Assembly: GCA_963826505.1 (NCBI GenBank)
Contig: CAWGXG010000010.1
Span: 132,990 to 196,989 of the forward strand
Source: CAWGXG01 sp963826505
Lineage (GTDB): Bacteria; Chloroflexota; Anaerolineae; Aggregatilineales; Aggregatilineaceae
Length of the DNA stretch: 64,000 bases
Direction: 5' to 3'
The translations under genes were made by a program, and so were the position numbers. Of the stretch, positions 24,506 to 34,900 are shown piece after piece (the first letter of the stretch is position 1; every line of letters starts with the position of its first letter). A model generated the notes under the pieces. It was not told the origin of the DNA and searched no databases. It was given only the letters and a program-made list of their open reading frames with translations.

Positions 24506-26722
24506 ATGACCCATGTACCTACTTTGTTCAAACGGAAGGCCGCCGCGATCCTGATCGTCGTGCTGGCCGCCGCGCTGGTGGTACCGCTGGCCCTGGCAGG
24601 CACACCGCGAGGCGCCGCCGCACAGGCTGGCAGCGTGTTGCGCATCGGCTACCTGGGGATGCGCGGTTCTGAAACCGCCAACGGCGCACAGCTTGCCATC
24701 AATGAGATCAATTCCATCGGCGGCGTGACGGCGGTCGATGGGACCGTCTACCGGCTGGAGCTGGTCCCGCTGAACGGGCCGGTCACGTTGGACACGCTGC
24801 CCACCGCGCTGAACACCCTCACGGACCAAGGCGTAACCGCCATACTCGGTCCTGACACCAACGCGCTGATCACGCGCGAAACGATCGACGCCATGACCAC
24901 TCTGCGTTTGCCGATCCTGACGCCCGCCACGGGCGACGCGCTGACCGACATCGACCAGACGGATTTCATCTTCCGCACGCGTGCGCCCGAAGTGGTGATG
25001 AGCCGCGCCCTGGCCGCCTATCTGGCGCAGGACCTCGGCCTGGCGACCTTCGCCGCCGTGCAGACGGACGTCGAGTATACCGAGGCACTGATCGACTTCG
25101 AGACAGCACTGGGCAACCAGGATCGCACGCTGGCGACCAAAATCCAGATGACGGGCGGATCTTCGCTAATGGATCAGGTGCCCGACCTGCTGCAACTGAA
25201 TCCCGACACGGTCGTGATGTGGGGCGGCTCGAAGGATGCGGCTGACCTGCTCGGCGCGCTGCGGGACGGCGGCTGGGACGGCGTCTTCGCCTATCGCAAG
25301 GCGGGCGAAGCCGTGCGCAGCGGCTTGATCCCGACTTCTCTCGCCAACGGCGTGATCGGGTTCGATTCGTGGTCGTTCGGCGATCCGTCGGACGCGTCGC
25401 GGATTTTCCTGCGCGAGTACGTCGTCAACTTCGGGCGGGTCCCCGGCCCGCTGGCCGTGGCCGCCTACGACGCGGTGTGGTTCCTGCGCTTCGCGATCAT
25501 GGAGCGCGGCGCATCCCCCGCCGAACTGCAAGCCGGATTAATCGGGGCCAGTCCGCGTACCCTGGTCCAGGGCGTGCTGCACCCGATTGACTTTCTCAAC
25601 GGCGATCTGGCGCGGCTGGCCGAAGTCTACCAGCTTGGGCCGCACGGCGGGCCGACCGTCGTCGCGCGCTTTGACGACACGCGCCGTCTGCGTCTGGACG
25701 AGGCGGGCGGACCGGTCGCCACGCCTGAGCCAGCCCAGCCCACGCAGCCGGCTGTAACCGCCGCGCCGACCGCGACCTTAGAAGGCACCTGGGTGCAGGT
25801 CACGGTCAACACGCTCAACGTGCGTAACGGCCCCGGCGCTTATTACGATAAGATCGGGACGATCAAGCTCGGCGATCTCAGCCGCGTGTTGGGTGTCTCG
25901 CCCGACTACGCCTGGGCTGCCATCGACTTTAACGGCTCGGTGGGCTGGGTCGCGGTGGAATACGTGACGATCCTGGGCGACCTGACCACGATCACCGTCA
26001 TCCAACCGCCCGCGACGCCGACTACCGTCCCCACGCCGACGATCACGATCTCGCCCAATCCGGACATTGTGATCGATACGGTCGTGCTCAGCCCAACGCA
26101 GCCTGTCCCCGGCAAGCCGTTCTCGGCCACGGTGATGGTGCGCAACGCGGGATCGGGCGCGGCAGGTCGCTTCGCCGTGGCGGCGACGTGGCTGCCCGGT
26201 GATGCTTACTCCGCGACGTTCGTGGATGGGCTGGCGGGCGGTCAGACGATCCAGGTCCAGTTGAGCGCGACGATCAGCGGCACGGGCGTCTACAACGTGG
26301 CGGTGGTGGCCGATCTCAACAACGAAGTGGCCGAAGCGGATGAAGGCAACAACAACTACACCGTCACCTACCGGGCCGATTACCCCCTGTTCGCCAACCA
26401 GTCGGGCTTGCAGCTCAACGTCGGCACGGATTGGGACTTGTTCGGCGGAACGCCGGATGTCAATTGGGACGGCTACACGCTGTGGACGCGTAACGGCTCC
26501 ACCATCGCGTTGATCCAGGGCATCCCCTACGACAACGTCACCTATGACCAGTTGGGGTCGCTGCCCTATGACTCGGTTGGCGCCGGGCCGGACAAAGTCA
26601 CGACGGGCGCGGTGCTCGGCATGATCACAGCCGAGGGCAAGCGCGCTGTGCTGCGCGTGGATAACCTGCAAGGCGGCGGCCCGATCTGGCTAAGCTACCG
26701 CGTGTACAACGACACGCCGTAG
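24506..26722 (+). CDS. Secreted periplasmic-binding-protein-like receptor fused to SH3 and CARDB domains
   Basis: A 738-residue exported protein. The signal peptide is residues 1-42 (KAAAILIVVLAAALVVPLAL). Residues of about 45-405 form a type-I periplasmic binding fold of the branched-chain amino-acid receptor class (VLRIGYLGMRGSETANGAQL, GVTAILGPDTNALI, PDTVVMWGGSKDAADLLGAL, AVAAYDAVWFLRFA). A Thr/Pro linker leads to a bacterial SH3 domain (about 430-495; VNTLNVRNGPGAYYDKIGTI), another linker, a CARDB adhesion domain (about 515-620; VLSPTQPVPGKPFSATV, EADEGNNNYTVTY) and a C-terminal segment of about 110 residues of unknown type. GGAGG precedes the ATG. No ABC permease or ATPase genes lie nearby, so it may sense or scavenge rather than feed a transporter. 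Confidence 0.88.
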   Translation: MTHVPTLFKRKAAAILIVVLAAALVVPLALAGTPRGAAAQAGSVLRIGYLGMRGSETANGAQLAINEINSIGGVTAVDGTVYRLELVPLNGPVTLDTLPTALNTLTDQGVTAILGPDTNALITRETIDAMTTLRLPILTPATGDALTDIDQTDFIFRTRAPEVVMSRALAAYLAQDLGLATFAAVQTDVEYTEALIDFETALGNQDRTLATKIQMTGGSSLMDQVPDLLQLNPDTVVMWGGSKDAADLLGALRDGGWDGVFAYRKAGEAVRSGLIPTSLANGVIGFDSWSFGDPSDASRIFLREYVVNFGRVPGPLAVAAYDAVWFLRFAIMERGASPAELQAGLIGASPRTLVQGVLHPIDFLNGDLARLAEVYQLGPHGGPTVVARFDDTRRLRLDEAGGPVATPEPAQPTQPAVTAAPTATLEGTWVQVTVNTLNVRNGPGAYYDKIGTIKLGDLSRVLGVSPDYAWAAIDFNGSVGWVAVEYVTILGDLTTITVIQPPATPTTVPTPTITISPNPDIVIDTVVLSPTQPVPGKPFSATVMVRNAGSGAAGRFAVAATWLPGDAYSATFVDGLAGGQTIQVQLSATISGTGVYNVAVVADLNNEVAEADEGNNNYTVTYRADYPLFANQSGLQLNVGTDWDLFGGTPDVNWDGYTLWTRNGSTIALIQGIPYDNVTYDQLGSLPYDSVGAGPDKVTTGAVLGMITAEGKRAVLRVDNLQGGGPIWLSYRVYNDTP

Positions 26723-26795
26723 GGAAGTCAGCCCTCATCCCCCACGTGGTGGAGGAAGGGAGGGGAGTCAGCCGCGCGCCCATATCTGAAATTCA

Positions 26796-26828
26796 ACGCC
26801 CCTCGTCGAGCAGATCGGCGGGGGGCGT
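26796..26828 (+). terminator. Stem-loop after the binding-protein gene
   Basis: ACGCCCC (26796-26802) can pair with GGGGCGT (26822-26828) around an 19-nt loop about 75 bases past the stop. There is no T-run, so this is a tentative call. Confidence 0.4.
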
Positions 26829-27011
26829 GTGTGTCTGCGGAAAGGTAAAACGCGATTGATCTTGTATTATCTAATCGGGAAGACACAAAAATGATGTGAC
26901 GCTGTTCGATTCCCGTTTGGCTAAATCGTGCATTTGGCTGTGCTTACTCTGGTCAACGGGAATGCCCAGATCATCTCTGAGCTGAACCCATCATTCTGAA
27001 AAGGAACTGAC

Positions 27012-27395
27012 ATGGCGACCACAAACAAACGACTGGTTATCCTCATCGCAGGTCCATACCGCGGCGGCACCCATGACGATCCGCGCAAGATGTCGGAAAA
27101 TCTCGCACGCCTTGAAGCAGCCTCGTATCCCATTTTTGCGGCGGGACATATTCCAATGATTGGGGAATGGGTCGCAATCCCGGTGTGGAAATCAGCCGGA
27201 GGCAAAACCGTAGGGGATGCTCTGTACGATGAAATATTCTACCCGACGGCACACAGGTTACTCGAACGATGTGACGCGGTTTTGCGCCTGGAAGGCGAAT
27301 CAAAAGGTGCGGATAATGATGTTCGTATAGCGAAGGACCGCGGTCTTCCGGTGTTCTTCAGTGTCGACGAGATCCCAGAATACAGCCCACAGTGA
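27012..27395 (+). CDS. Nucleoside 2-deoxyribosyltransferase-like / DUF4406-type protein
   Basis: A 127-residue protein whose motifs fit the nucleoside 2-deoxyribosyltransferase-like fold: first strand and loop VILIAGPYRGG, the PIFAAGHIPMIGEW segment, the CDAVLRLEGESKGADNDVRIA segment with conserved Ser-x-Gly-Ala-Asp, and the closing strand GLPVFFSVDEIPE. Members either transfer deoxyribosyl groups between bases or hydrolyse nucleotides; the catalytic Glu/Asp cannot be assigned confidently here. AAAAGGAA lies about 6 bases before the ATG. A small membrane protein starts 9 bases after its stop. Confidence 0.82.
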   Translation: MATTNKRLVILIAGPYRGGTHDDPRKMSENLARLEAASYPIFAAGHIPMIGEWVAIPVWKSAGGKTVGDALYDEIFYPTAHRLLERCDAVLRLEGESKGADNDVRIAKDRGLPVFFSVDEIPEYSPQ

Positions 27396-27404
27396 GGGTA
27401 TGCC

Positions 27405-27770
27405 ATGCTCGCCGATAGCGATCGAGGTCACAATATGACGCGAAGAAGCAGGCTCGTCGCGGGCCTGGCGCTGGTGTTGGGCGCACTGCTCGGTTATCTC
27501 GATCTCCACAGCACTGAAGTTCTGCTGCCGATGCTCAGTTTGCTGAGTTTCTCGTTTGTGCTGGGGTTCCTCCAACCCAAGACAGCCTGGCTGTGGGGCA
27601 TCATCATGGGACTCAGCCTGCCGGCCACATACGGCGTGGCTTCGGCTGTCCACTATACGGCAGCCGATGCCCCTGGTCGCCCGATCACACTCGTCGTGTT
27701 GGTGGTTCCGGCGTTAGTCGCTGCGTATGTGGGTGCGCTGGCCCACAGGATGAACGCGTCAGCAGACTGA
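27405..27770 (+). CDS. Small membrane protein with four predicted helices
   Basis: A protein of 121 residues (or 111 from the second ATG at 27435). Hydrophobic segments are LVAGLALVLGALLGYLDL, VLLPMLSLLSFSFVLGFL, LWGIIMGLSLPATYGVAS and ITLVVLVVPALVAAYVGA. The first ATG has GAGGG about 7 bases upstream and follows the previous stop by 9 bases, so translational coupling favours it; the second also has GAGG. No family recognised. It converges on the thiolase gene with 12 bases between the stops. Confidence 0.7.
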   Translation: MLADSDRGHNMTRRSRLVAGLALVLGALLGYLDLHSTEVLLPMLSLLSFSFVLGFLQPKTAWLWGIIMGLSLPATYGVASAVHYTAADAPGRPITLVVLVVPALVAAYVGALAHRMNASAD

Positions 27771-27782
27771 ACGCCCACACCC

Positions 27783-28961
27783 CTACACCCGCTCGAAGAT
27801 GCCTGCCGCGCCCTGCCCGCCGCCGATGCACATCGTCACCATACCATAGCGCGCCTTGCGCCGCCGCAGCTCGTGCACCAGTTGGACGGTCAGCTTCGCG
27901 CCCGTGCAGCCCAGCGGATGCCCCAGCGCGATCGCGCCGCCGTTGACATTGACCACGTCGGGATTCAGGCCCAACGCGCCGATCACCGCCAGCGATTGCG
28001 CCGCGAACGCTTCGTTCAACTCGATGACGTCGAGTTCGACCAGCGTCATGCCGGTGCGCTTCAGCACGCGTGGCACGGCTTCAACCGGTCCGATACCCAT
28101 GATCGCGGGAGGCACACCCGCCGCGTTGAAGCCCACAAACCGCGCCAGCGGCGTCAGGCCCAGGCGCGCGGCGGTAGCGGCTTCCATCACGATCACGCCC
28201 GCCGCGCCGTCGCTGAGCGGGCTGGAATTACCCGGCGTGACCGATCCGCCCTGTTTGAACACGGGCTTGAGCTTCGCCAGCGCTTCGAGCGTCGTGTCGC
28301 GGCGCAGGTGCTCGTCCGTGTCGAAAACGATCTGCTCCGCGCAGCGCTGCCCCTCGACCAACGTCACCTGCTCGAACGTCACCGGGACGATCTCCTCGCG
28401 GAATTTCCCGGCATCGGTCGCGGCAGCAGCCTTCATATGGCTGGCGTAGGCGAAAGCGTCCTGATCTTCGCGCCCGATGCCGTACATCTCCGCCACGCGC
28501 TCCGCCGTCAGACCCATACCCATGTAGATATCCGGCTGGGCGTGCGTGGCAGCGAGATCGGGACTGAGCCGGAAGCCGGTCATCGGAACGAGCGACATAC
28601 TCTCCACCCCGCCCGCGATGATCACGTCCGCGCCGTTGGCGAGGATGCGCTCGGCGGCAGTGGCGATGGTCTGCAGACCGCTCGCGCAGAAGCGATTGAC
28701 CGTCTGCGCGGGGACGCTCTCCGGCAGCCCGGCTTGCAGCCCGACTGCTCGCGCCAGGTTCAGCCCCTGGGGACCTTCGGGCATGGCGCAGCCCAGGATC
28801 ACATCGTCGATTTGTGCCGGATCGAGCCGATCCTGGGTCTGACGCAGCAGATCGTGGATGACCGCCACAGCCAGGTCTTCGGGACGCGTCGCGCGCGTCG
28901 TCCCTTTTTTGGCGCGGCCCACCGCGGTGCGACTCATGGCGACCACTACGGCTTCTCTCAT
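27783..28961 (-). CDS. Acetyl-CoA acyltransferase (thiolase)
   Basis: A 392-residue thiolase that cleaves 3-ketoacyl-CoA with CoA, the last step of fatty-acid beta-oxidation (or makes acetoacetyl-CoA in reverse). The nucleophilic Cys is in VNRFCASGLQTIA; the other signatures are IELNEAFAAQSLAV, NVNGGAIALGHPLGCTGAK (catalytic His) and MVTMCIGGGQGAAGIFE (second Cys). Length matches FadA-type enzymes. The ATG at 28961 has GAGGAGG 6 bases upstream. It begins 25 bases after the stop of the giant histidine kinase, which in turn lies 45 bases after the FadN-like gene, so all three probably share one mRNA. Confidence 0.95.
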   Translation of the reverse strand: MREAVVVAMSRTAVGRAKKGTTRATRPEDLAVAVIHDLLRQTQDRLDPAQIDDVILGCAMPEGPQGLNLARAVGLQAGLPESVPAQTVNRFCASGLQTIATAAERILANGADVIIAGGVESMSLVPMTGFRLSPDLAATHAQPDIYMGMGLTAERVAEMYGIGREDQDAFAYASHMKAAAATDAGKFREEIVPVTFEQVTLVEGQRCAEQIVFDTDEHLRRDTTLEALAKLKPVFKQGGSVTPGNSSPLSDGAAGVIVMEAATAARLGLTPLARFVGFNAAGVPPAIMGIGPVEAVPRVLKRTGMTLVELDVIELNEAFAAQSLAVIGALGLNPDVVNVNGGAIALGHPLGCTGAKLTVQLVHELRRRKARYGMVTMCIGGGQGAAGIFERV

Positions 28962-28986
28962 GACGACCTCCTCACCCGTGCCGGTC

Positions 28987-31900
28987 TCAGTCCCCGGCCA
29001 GATCCAGCGTGACGGTAAACGTGCTGCCCACCCCGACTGCGCTCTCGACGTGAATATCTCCATCGTGCATTCGGACGATCTCACGCGCGATGGTCAGGCC
29101 CAGCCCGGTACCCGTGGAAACTTCCTCGTTGGCGCGGAAAAACGGCTCGAACACCTGCGCCATCATCTCGGCGCTGATGCCGATCCCCGAATCACGCACG
29201 TGCATTACGGCGCGCTGCCGGTCCGGGTCAGGATCGGGCAGCAGCTCGACCACCACCTCACCGCCCGCCGGCGTGTAGTTGATCGCGTTGTTGATCAGGT
29301 TGGTGATCACCTGCATCATGCGTTGCGGATCGACCGAGACACGCAGCGGAGTCGGATCCAGCCGGGCAGATAGTTCAATGCCTTTGCGATCGGCTTCGGC
29401 CTTCTGGACGCTCACTACGTCGTCGACCAGATCTTGCAGCACGATCGCGCGCGGACGCAGCTCGATCACGCCGCGCTCGAAGCGCGACACGTCGAGTAGA
29501 TTCTCGACCAGATCGCTCATGTTATTGGCGACGCGATCCAGAATCTGGAGATGCTGCCCGAAGCGATCCGGCTGGTGTTTGAGCAGGTAGAGCCGCGTCT
29601 TGATGTTGGCCAACGGCGTGCGCAGCTCGTGCGATGCGCTGGCGATGAAGCGATCCTTCTGGGCTTGCAGCTCTTTTTCCTGGCTGATATCGCGGATCAC
29701 CGTCACCGCGCCGACGATCGCGCCTTCCACGTTGCGCACCTGGCTGGCAATCAACGCCGCCTCGAACTCGGTGCCGTCTTTACGCCGCAGCCGAAGTTCA
29801 CCATGCCACAGTCCTTTGTACTCGATCTCGTCGTAAATGGTACGGGTCAGCGCGTGGAAATCCGTCTCCGAGTACAGCGAGCTGCGCAGCAGATCGAGAT
29901 AGCCCGTGTATTCGTCGGGCGTGTAGCCTGTCAGGTCTGTGAGCGCCTGGTTAATGAATTTCGTTTCAAGCTTTTCGTCGTAGATCACACCCTCCCCGAT
30001 GTAGTCGAGGATGGCTTGCAGTTGAGCGCGGCGCTGTTCAAGCTCGAGCGTGCGCTCTTCGACACGCTGTTCCAACTCAGACGCGTAGCGCTGCACGTCG
30101 GCGAAAAGCTGCGCGTTTCGAATGGCAACCGAGGCTTGATCCGCGAACGCGCGCAGCCGTTCGGCATGGGCGCCAGAGAAGAAGCCGCGCGTGGCGCTGT
30201 TGAGCGTGATAAACCCGATGATGCGATCATCCAGCCGGATGGGTGCCCCCGCGAACGATCGAATCCAGACCGTTTCGGGGATTTCAAGCCAGCCCTCATA
30301 CGCCTGTGTATCCTCAATCGCCAGGGAATCGCCGCTTTCGGCCATCCAACGCAGGTTGGGCGTCTGCTCGATCTCCAATGACAGGTTTTGCAGAAAGTGA
30401 TTGGACGCCGTGTCGAAGGCCAGCGGATAACTGCGCGCGACGTGCGCGGTCCCCTCGTCGACCAGCATCAAGGTGGCCGTTTCATACGGAGCCACGCGTC
30501 CCACGTTCGCCATGATGCGATCCAGCACGATATTGAAATCCAGCGTGCTGTTGACAGCGGCGGCGCTGTCGCGCAGAGCTTCTGACAGAGTGCGCTGGTC
30601 GCGCTCCGCGGTGAACAGCTCGGCGTTGCGCAGGGCGATCGCGGCCTGATCGGCGAAGGCTTGCAGCCGTTCCGCGTGAGTCTGGTTGAAGGTGCCGGGC
30701 GCGGCGCTGTCCAGGTGCAAAATCCCGATCACGCGGCCTTCCACCCGGATCGGCGCTTTGACCGTCGACAGAATCCAGCGTTCTTCCGGCAGGTTGAGCC
30801 ATGCCGAATCGAGGCGCGTATCCGGGATGGCGAACGGCCGCCCGGTGGCGATCATCGGCTGCCAGACAGGGATCTCGTCCACGACAAAGCGCAGATCGCG
30901 CACCCATTGATCGACCCCATGCGCCTTATAACCGTGGCCGCGTACCACACGCGCCACACCGTCTGTAATCATCATGATGTTGGCCGCGTCGTGCGGGACC
31001 ACACGCGTGATGCTGTCCAAAATGTGATCCAACACGCTGTCGAAATCGAGCGCGCTGTTGATCGCGGCAGCGCTGTCGCGCAGCGCATCTGACAGGGCGC
31101 GCTGCTCGCGTTCGGACGCCAGGAGCTGCGCATTTTGGATCGCGATCACCGCCTGGGCGGCGTACGCGCGCAGCGGATCGGCCTGGGCCGCCCCAAAAGC
31201 GAGCGGGGTCGCGCTGTCCAGCATAAGGAACCCTAGCACCTTGGTTTCGAACATCAGCGGGACCGTGACATGCGAGCGAATCCACCCGGTTTCAGGCAGC
31301 GTCACCCAGTCGGGCGCGTTGGCGGTGTCCGAGGTGATGACTGGCAGCGTAGTCTTCACCGCCAGCCGCATATCGGGTGTGGAGTTGATCGGGATCGACA
31401 GGGTCATGATCCAGTCGGACAACTCGTAACGTTCAAAGCCGTGCTGCCCGACGACGCGCGCACTGCCGTCTTCCTCCGCAAACATCAACGCGGCTGCATC
31501 GCACGGGACGACACGCTCGACATTGCTCAGGATGTGCTCGACGACCGCGTCGAAATCCAGCGTGCGGTTGATCGCCGCCGCCGTGTTGTGCAGCGCTTCG
31601 GCCAGCGTGCGCTGTCCACGCTCCGACGCGAACAACTGCGCGTTGTGGATGGCGATCCCAGCCTGATCGGCGAACGCTTGCAGCGTCTCCGCGTGGGCCA
31701 TGGTGAACGCGCCTGGCGTGGCGCTGTCAAGATTGACGATCCCGATGATCTTTCCCTCGACGCGAATCGGGGCTTTGACGGTGGATCGCAGCCAGTCTGG
31801 AGCAATCGGCTGGTCGTCCACCTCGGACACCCAATCGGGTTCGTCAGTGATGTCGGCGAGGACCTGCGGCTCACCCGTCGCCAGCATATTTCGCCAATAG

Positions 31901-34900
31901 GCCACCGCCGTGATCGGGATGCGCAATCCCCTCACGGTGAACTGGGTACCGCGCTCGGCGTAACCGGTGCTGCGCGCCACGCGGATCACATCGCCCTCGA
32001 TCAGCATGATATTGCCCGCGTCATGCGGAATCACGCGCTTGGTGTTGTCGAGAATCCGGTCCAGCACCACGTCCGGATCGAGCGAGCGACTGATCGCGGC
32101 GGAGCTGTCGCGCAGCGCTTCGGCCAGCAGACGCTGCTCGCGCTCAGACTCGTACAGGTGCGATTTCGTGATGGCGACCGACGCCTGGCTGGCGATCGTC
32201 TGGGCGACTTCGCGCTCGGCGGCGCTAAAGTCGTGAATCTCCCTGAAATCGATCCCCATCGTGCCGATCACCTCGGTGCCCACGATCAGTGGAGCCAGAA
32301 TCAATGAGCGCGTCCCACGCGCCGACAACACGTCGCGCACCGCCGTAAACAAGGGATCGGTCTGCACGTCGTGCGAGACGACAATGCCGCGCGTCTCGCG
32401 TACCAGCTCCGTGGACCGGTTATTCTTCAGGTCTAGCAGCACAGTGCCCGCCGGAGGCGCATCCGGGTGCGTGTCACACACCAACCGCCCCACGTCCTCC
32501 GACTCGAACAGCACCAATCCGGCGAACTGGCCGCCCAGAGCCTGCTGCATCTCAGTCAGCGCGATCTCGTAAATCTCCTGCCGGTTCAGGGTTTGAGCCA
32601 ACCGGACCGACACCCGGTTGATCAGGGCCAGGCGGCGGGCCTGGTCCTGCAATTGGGCAGCGTGTTGCTGCTGGGCCATGAACAACTGGGCGTTACGAAT
32701 CGCGCTGGCCGCCTGATACGCGAACGCTTGCAGGCGTTCGGCGTGAGCCGGGGTGAAGAAGCCCGTCTGCGTGCTGTAGACGTTCAGGAATCCGATCACC
32801 TGGTTGTCGCGCTGGATGGGCGCGCAGGCATACGAGTGGAGCCATTCTGTTTCGGGCAGCGGAATCCAGTCCGGATCGCGATCGGTGTCCGTGACGATCA
32901 GCGGATGGCCCTCATCGACCACGCGCGATAATAACCGGTTGTCCTCGATCGAGAAGTGAAGCTGGTGTATCCATTCTTCCAGGTCGCGCTGAGCATACCC
33001 GCTGCCGCGCACCACGCGCGCCTCGCCGTCTTCGATCAGCATGATGTTGGCGGCTTCGTGCGGGACCACACGCCGGATGTGTTCCAGGATGGCATCCAGG
33101 ACGCTCTCGATATCCAGCTTTTCCGTGATGGTGGCAGCGATGTCGCGCAGCGTCTCGGCAAACAAGCGCTGCTCGCGCTCACCGCTGAACAAGCGGGCAT
33201 TCTGAATGGCGATCGAGGCTTGATCCGCGAACGCTTTCAGGCGTTGAGCATGCGCTTCGTTGAAAAAGCCGGGCGTCTCACTGTCGAGATTAACCACACC
33301 GATCAGCCGTCCGCCCGACCGGATCGGGGCACCAATGTAGGATCGAATCCATTCTGTGCGCGGGTAAACCACCCATTCGGGCGCCGCCTGCGTATCGGGA
33401 ATACACACCGTACGCCCTTCGTCGCGCATACTCTTGTATTCGATCAGGCTTTCAACGGGGTAGCGAACTGTTTCGATGGCTTCTTCCAGCCCGCGCTCTT
33501 GGAAGCCCACGTGCCGCACGACATAGGCGACGTCGTCTTCAATCAGCATGACGCTGGCCGTATCGTGCGGGACGACGCGCTTGATATTATCCAGAATGCG
33601 GTCCATCACCACGTCCGGATCGAGCGACTGGTTGAGCGCGGCGGCAGTATCGGCCAGGGCTTCCGCCAGCGTGCGTTGATCGCGTTCCGCGGCCAGCAGC
33701 CACGCGTTCTGCATCGCGGTCGCAGCCTGGTTGGCCAGCGTCGCAATCAGCGTCAGGTCGACCTCGTCGAACGCGTCTTCATCCTCGTCCTGCGCGATCA
33801 GCACGCCGATCACTTGATTGCTGCTGATCAGCGGCACGTATAGCGCCGAGCGTGGATCGGGCTGGTCATCTTCGACCATCATATAGCGCGCGTTGGGCGG
33901 CAGAGGGGCCACACGCGGCTGGCGCGTGCGGATCGTGTCGCTGACAGGACCATCCCCCAGCGGCAGCGGCGGGAAGCGCGCCGGTTCGACCGGCTCACCG
34001 CCGCTCACCGCATAGCCACACCTTATCGTCGCGTCGGACTCGTCGTACAGCGCGACGAGGATATTGTTCACGCTGAGCAAACGCTGACCCACCTGCTCGA
34101 CGAGCACGCGGTAAATAGCGTTGATGTCGAGCGTCGACGTCAGCGCCCGCCCGATCTCGTGCAGCACCAGAAGATCGCGGTTGCGCGCTTCGAGCCGGGC
34201 ATTGAGCTGGCGAAGTTGTTCCTCCTGCTGTACGCGCGCAGTGATGTCGCGGCTGAACACAGTCGCGCCGGTGATGTCACCTTGTTCGGATACGATCGGG
34301 CTGAAGGAGACTTCAATATCGCTGATCGCAAAACCCGGCAGGTCGTAGTGTTCGGTGATGACATGCTGCTCGCCGCGCAGAGCGCGATCGTAATAACCCT
34401 TCCAGGCGATCTGCTGCGGCTCCGGCAGGGTATCCAGGATGCGCGTCCCGGGTATCAGTTCGAAGCCAAACGCCTCCTGATAGCGCCGCTGGAAATTCGT
34501 GTTGATGGTGATCACCGTATAATCGGTATCCACCGACCAGATAAAGTCCTGCGTGTTCTCGATCAGCGCGGACAGGTTGGCTTCCCCCTGGCGCAGCCGT
34601 TCCTCGGCCTGACGGCGCTCGACACGCGTGCGCAGCGCCATCACCCCATACGTCAGATCGCCGGCCAACTCTTCGAGCAGCGCCACTTCTTCAGGATCGA
34701 AGGACTGCGTCCCAGCGGAAAACACGGTCAGCACGCCGAGCGTGTGGCCGTCGGCCACCAGCGGCAGCGCGATCATCGCCCGGTAGCCGCGCTGGATAGC
34801 GTCATTGCGCCAGGAGGCGACGGACGGATCGGTCACGATGTCGCCCACGATCTGCGTCGCGCTGCGCTCGTAGGCGACGCACGACGGGCCCTGCGACAGA

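Noticed and set aside
24115..24672. 185-codon plus-strand frame upstream of the binding-protein gene
   Set aside because: It overlaps the signal peptide region of a well-supported gene in another frame, lacks a ribosome-binding site and looks random apart from one Cys pair.
26895..26935. tRNA-like TTCGATTC stretch
   Set aside because: A TTCGATTCCCG string resembles a T-arm, but no acceptor, D or anticodon stems can be drawn around it.
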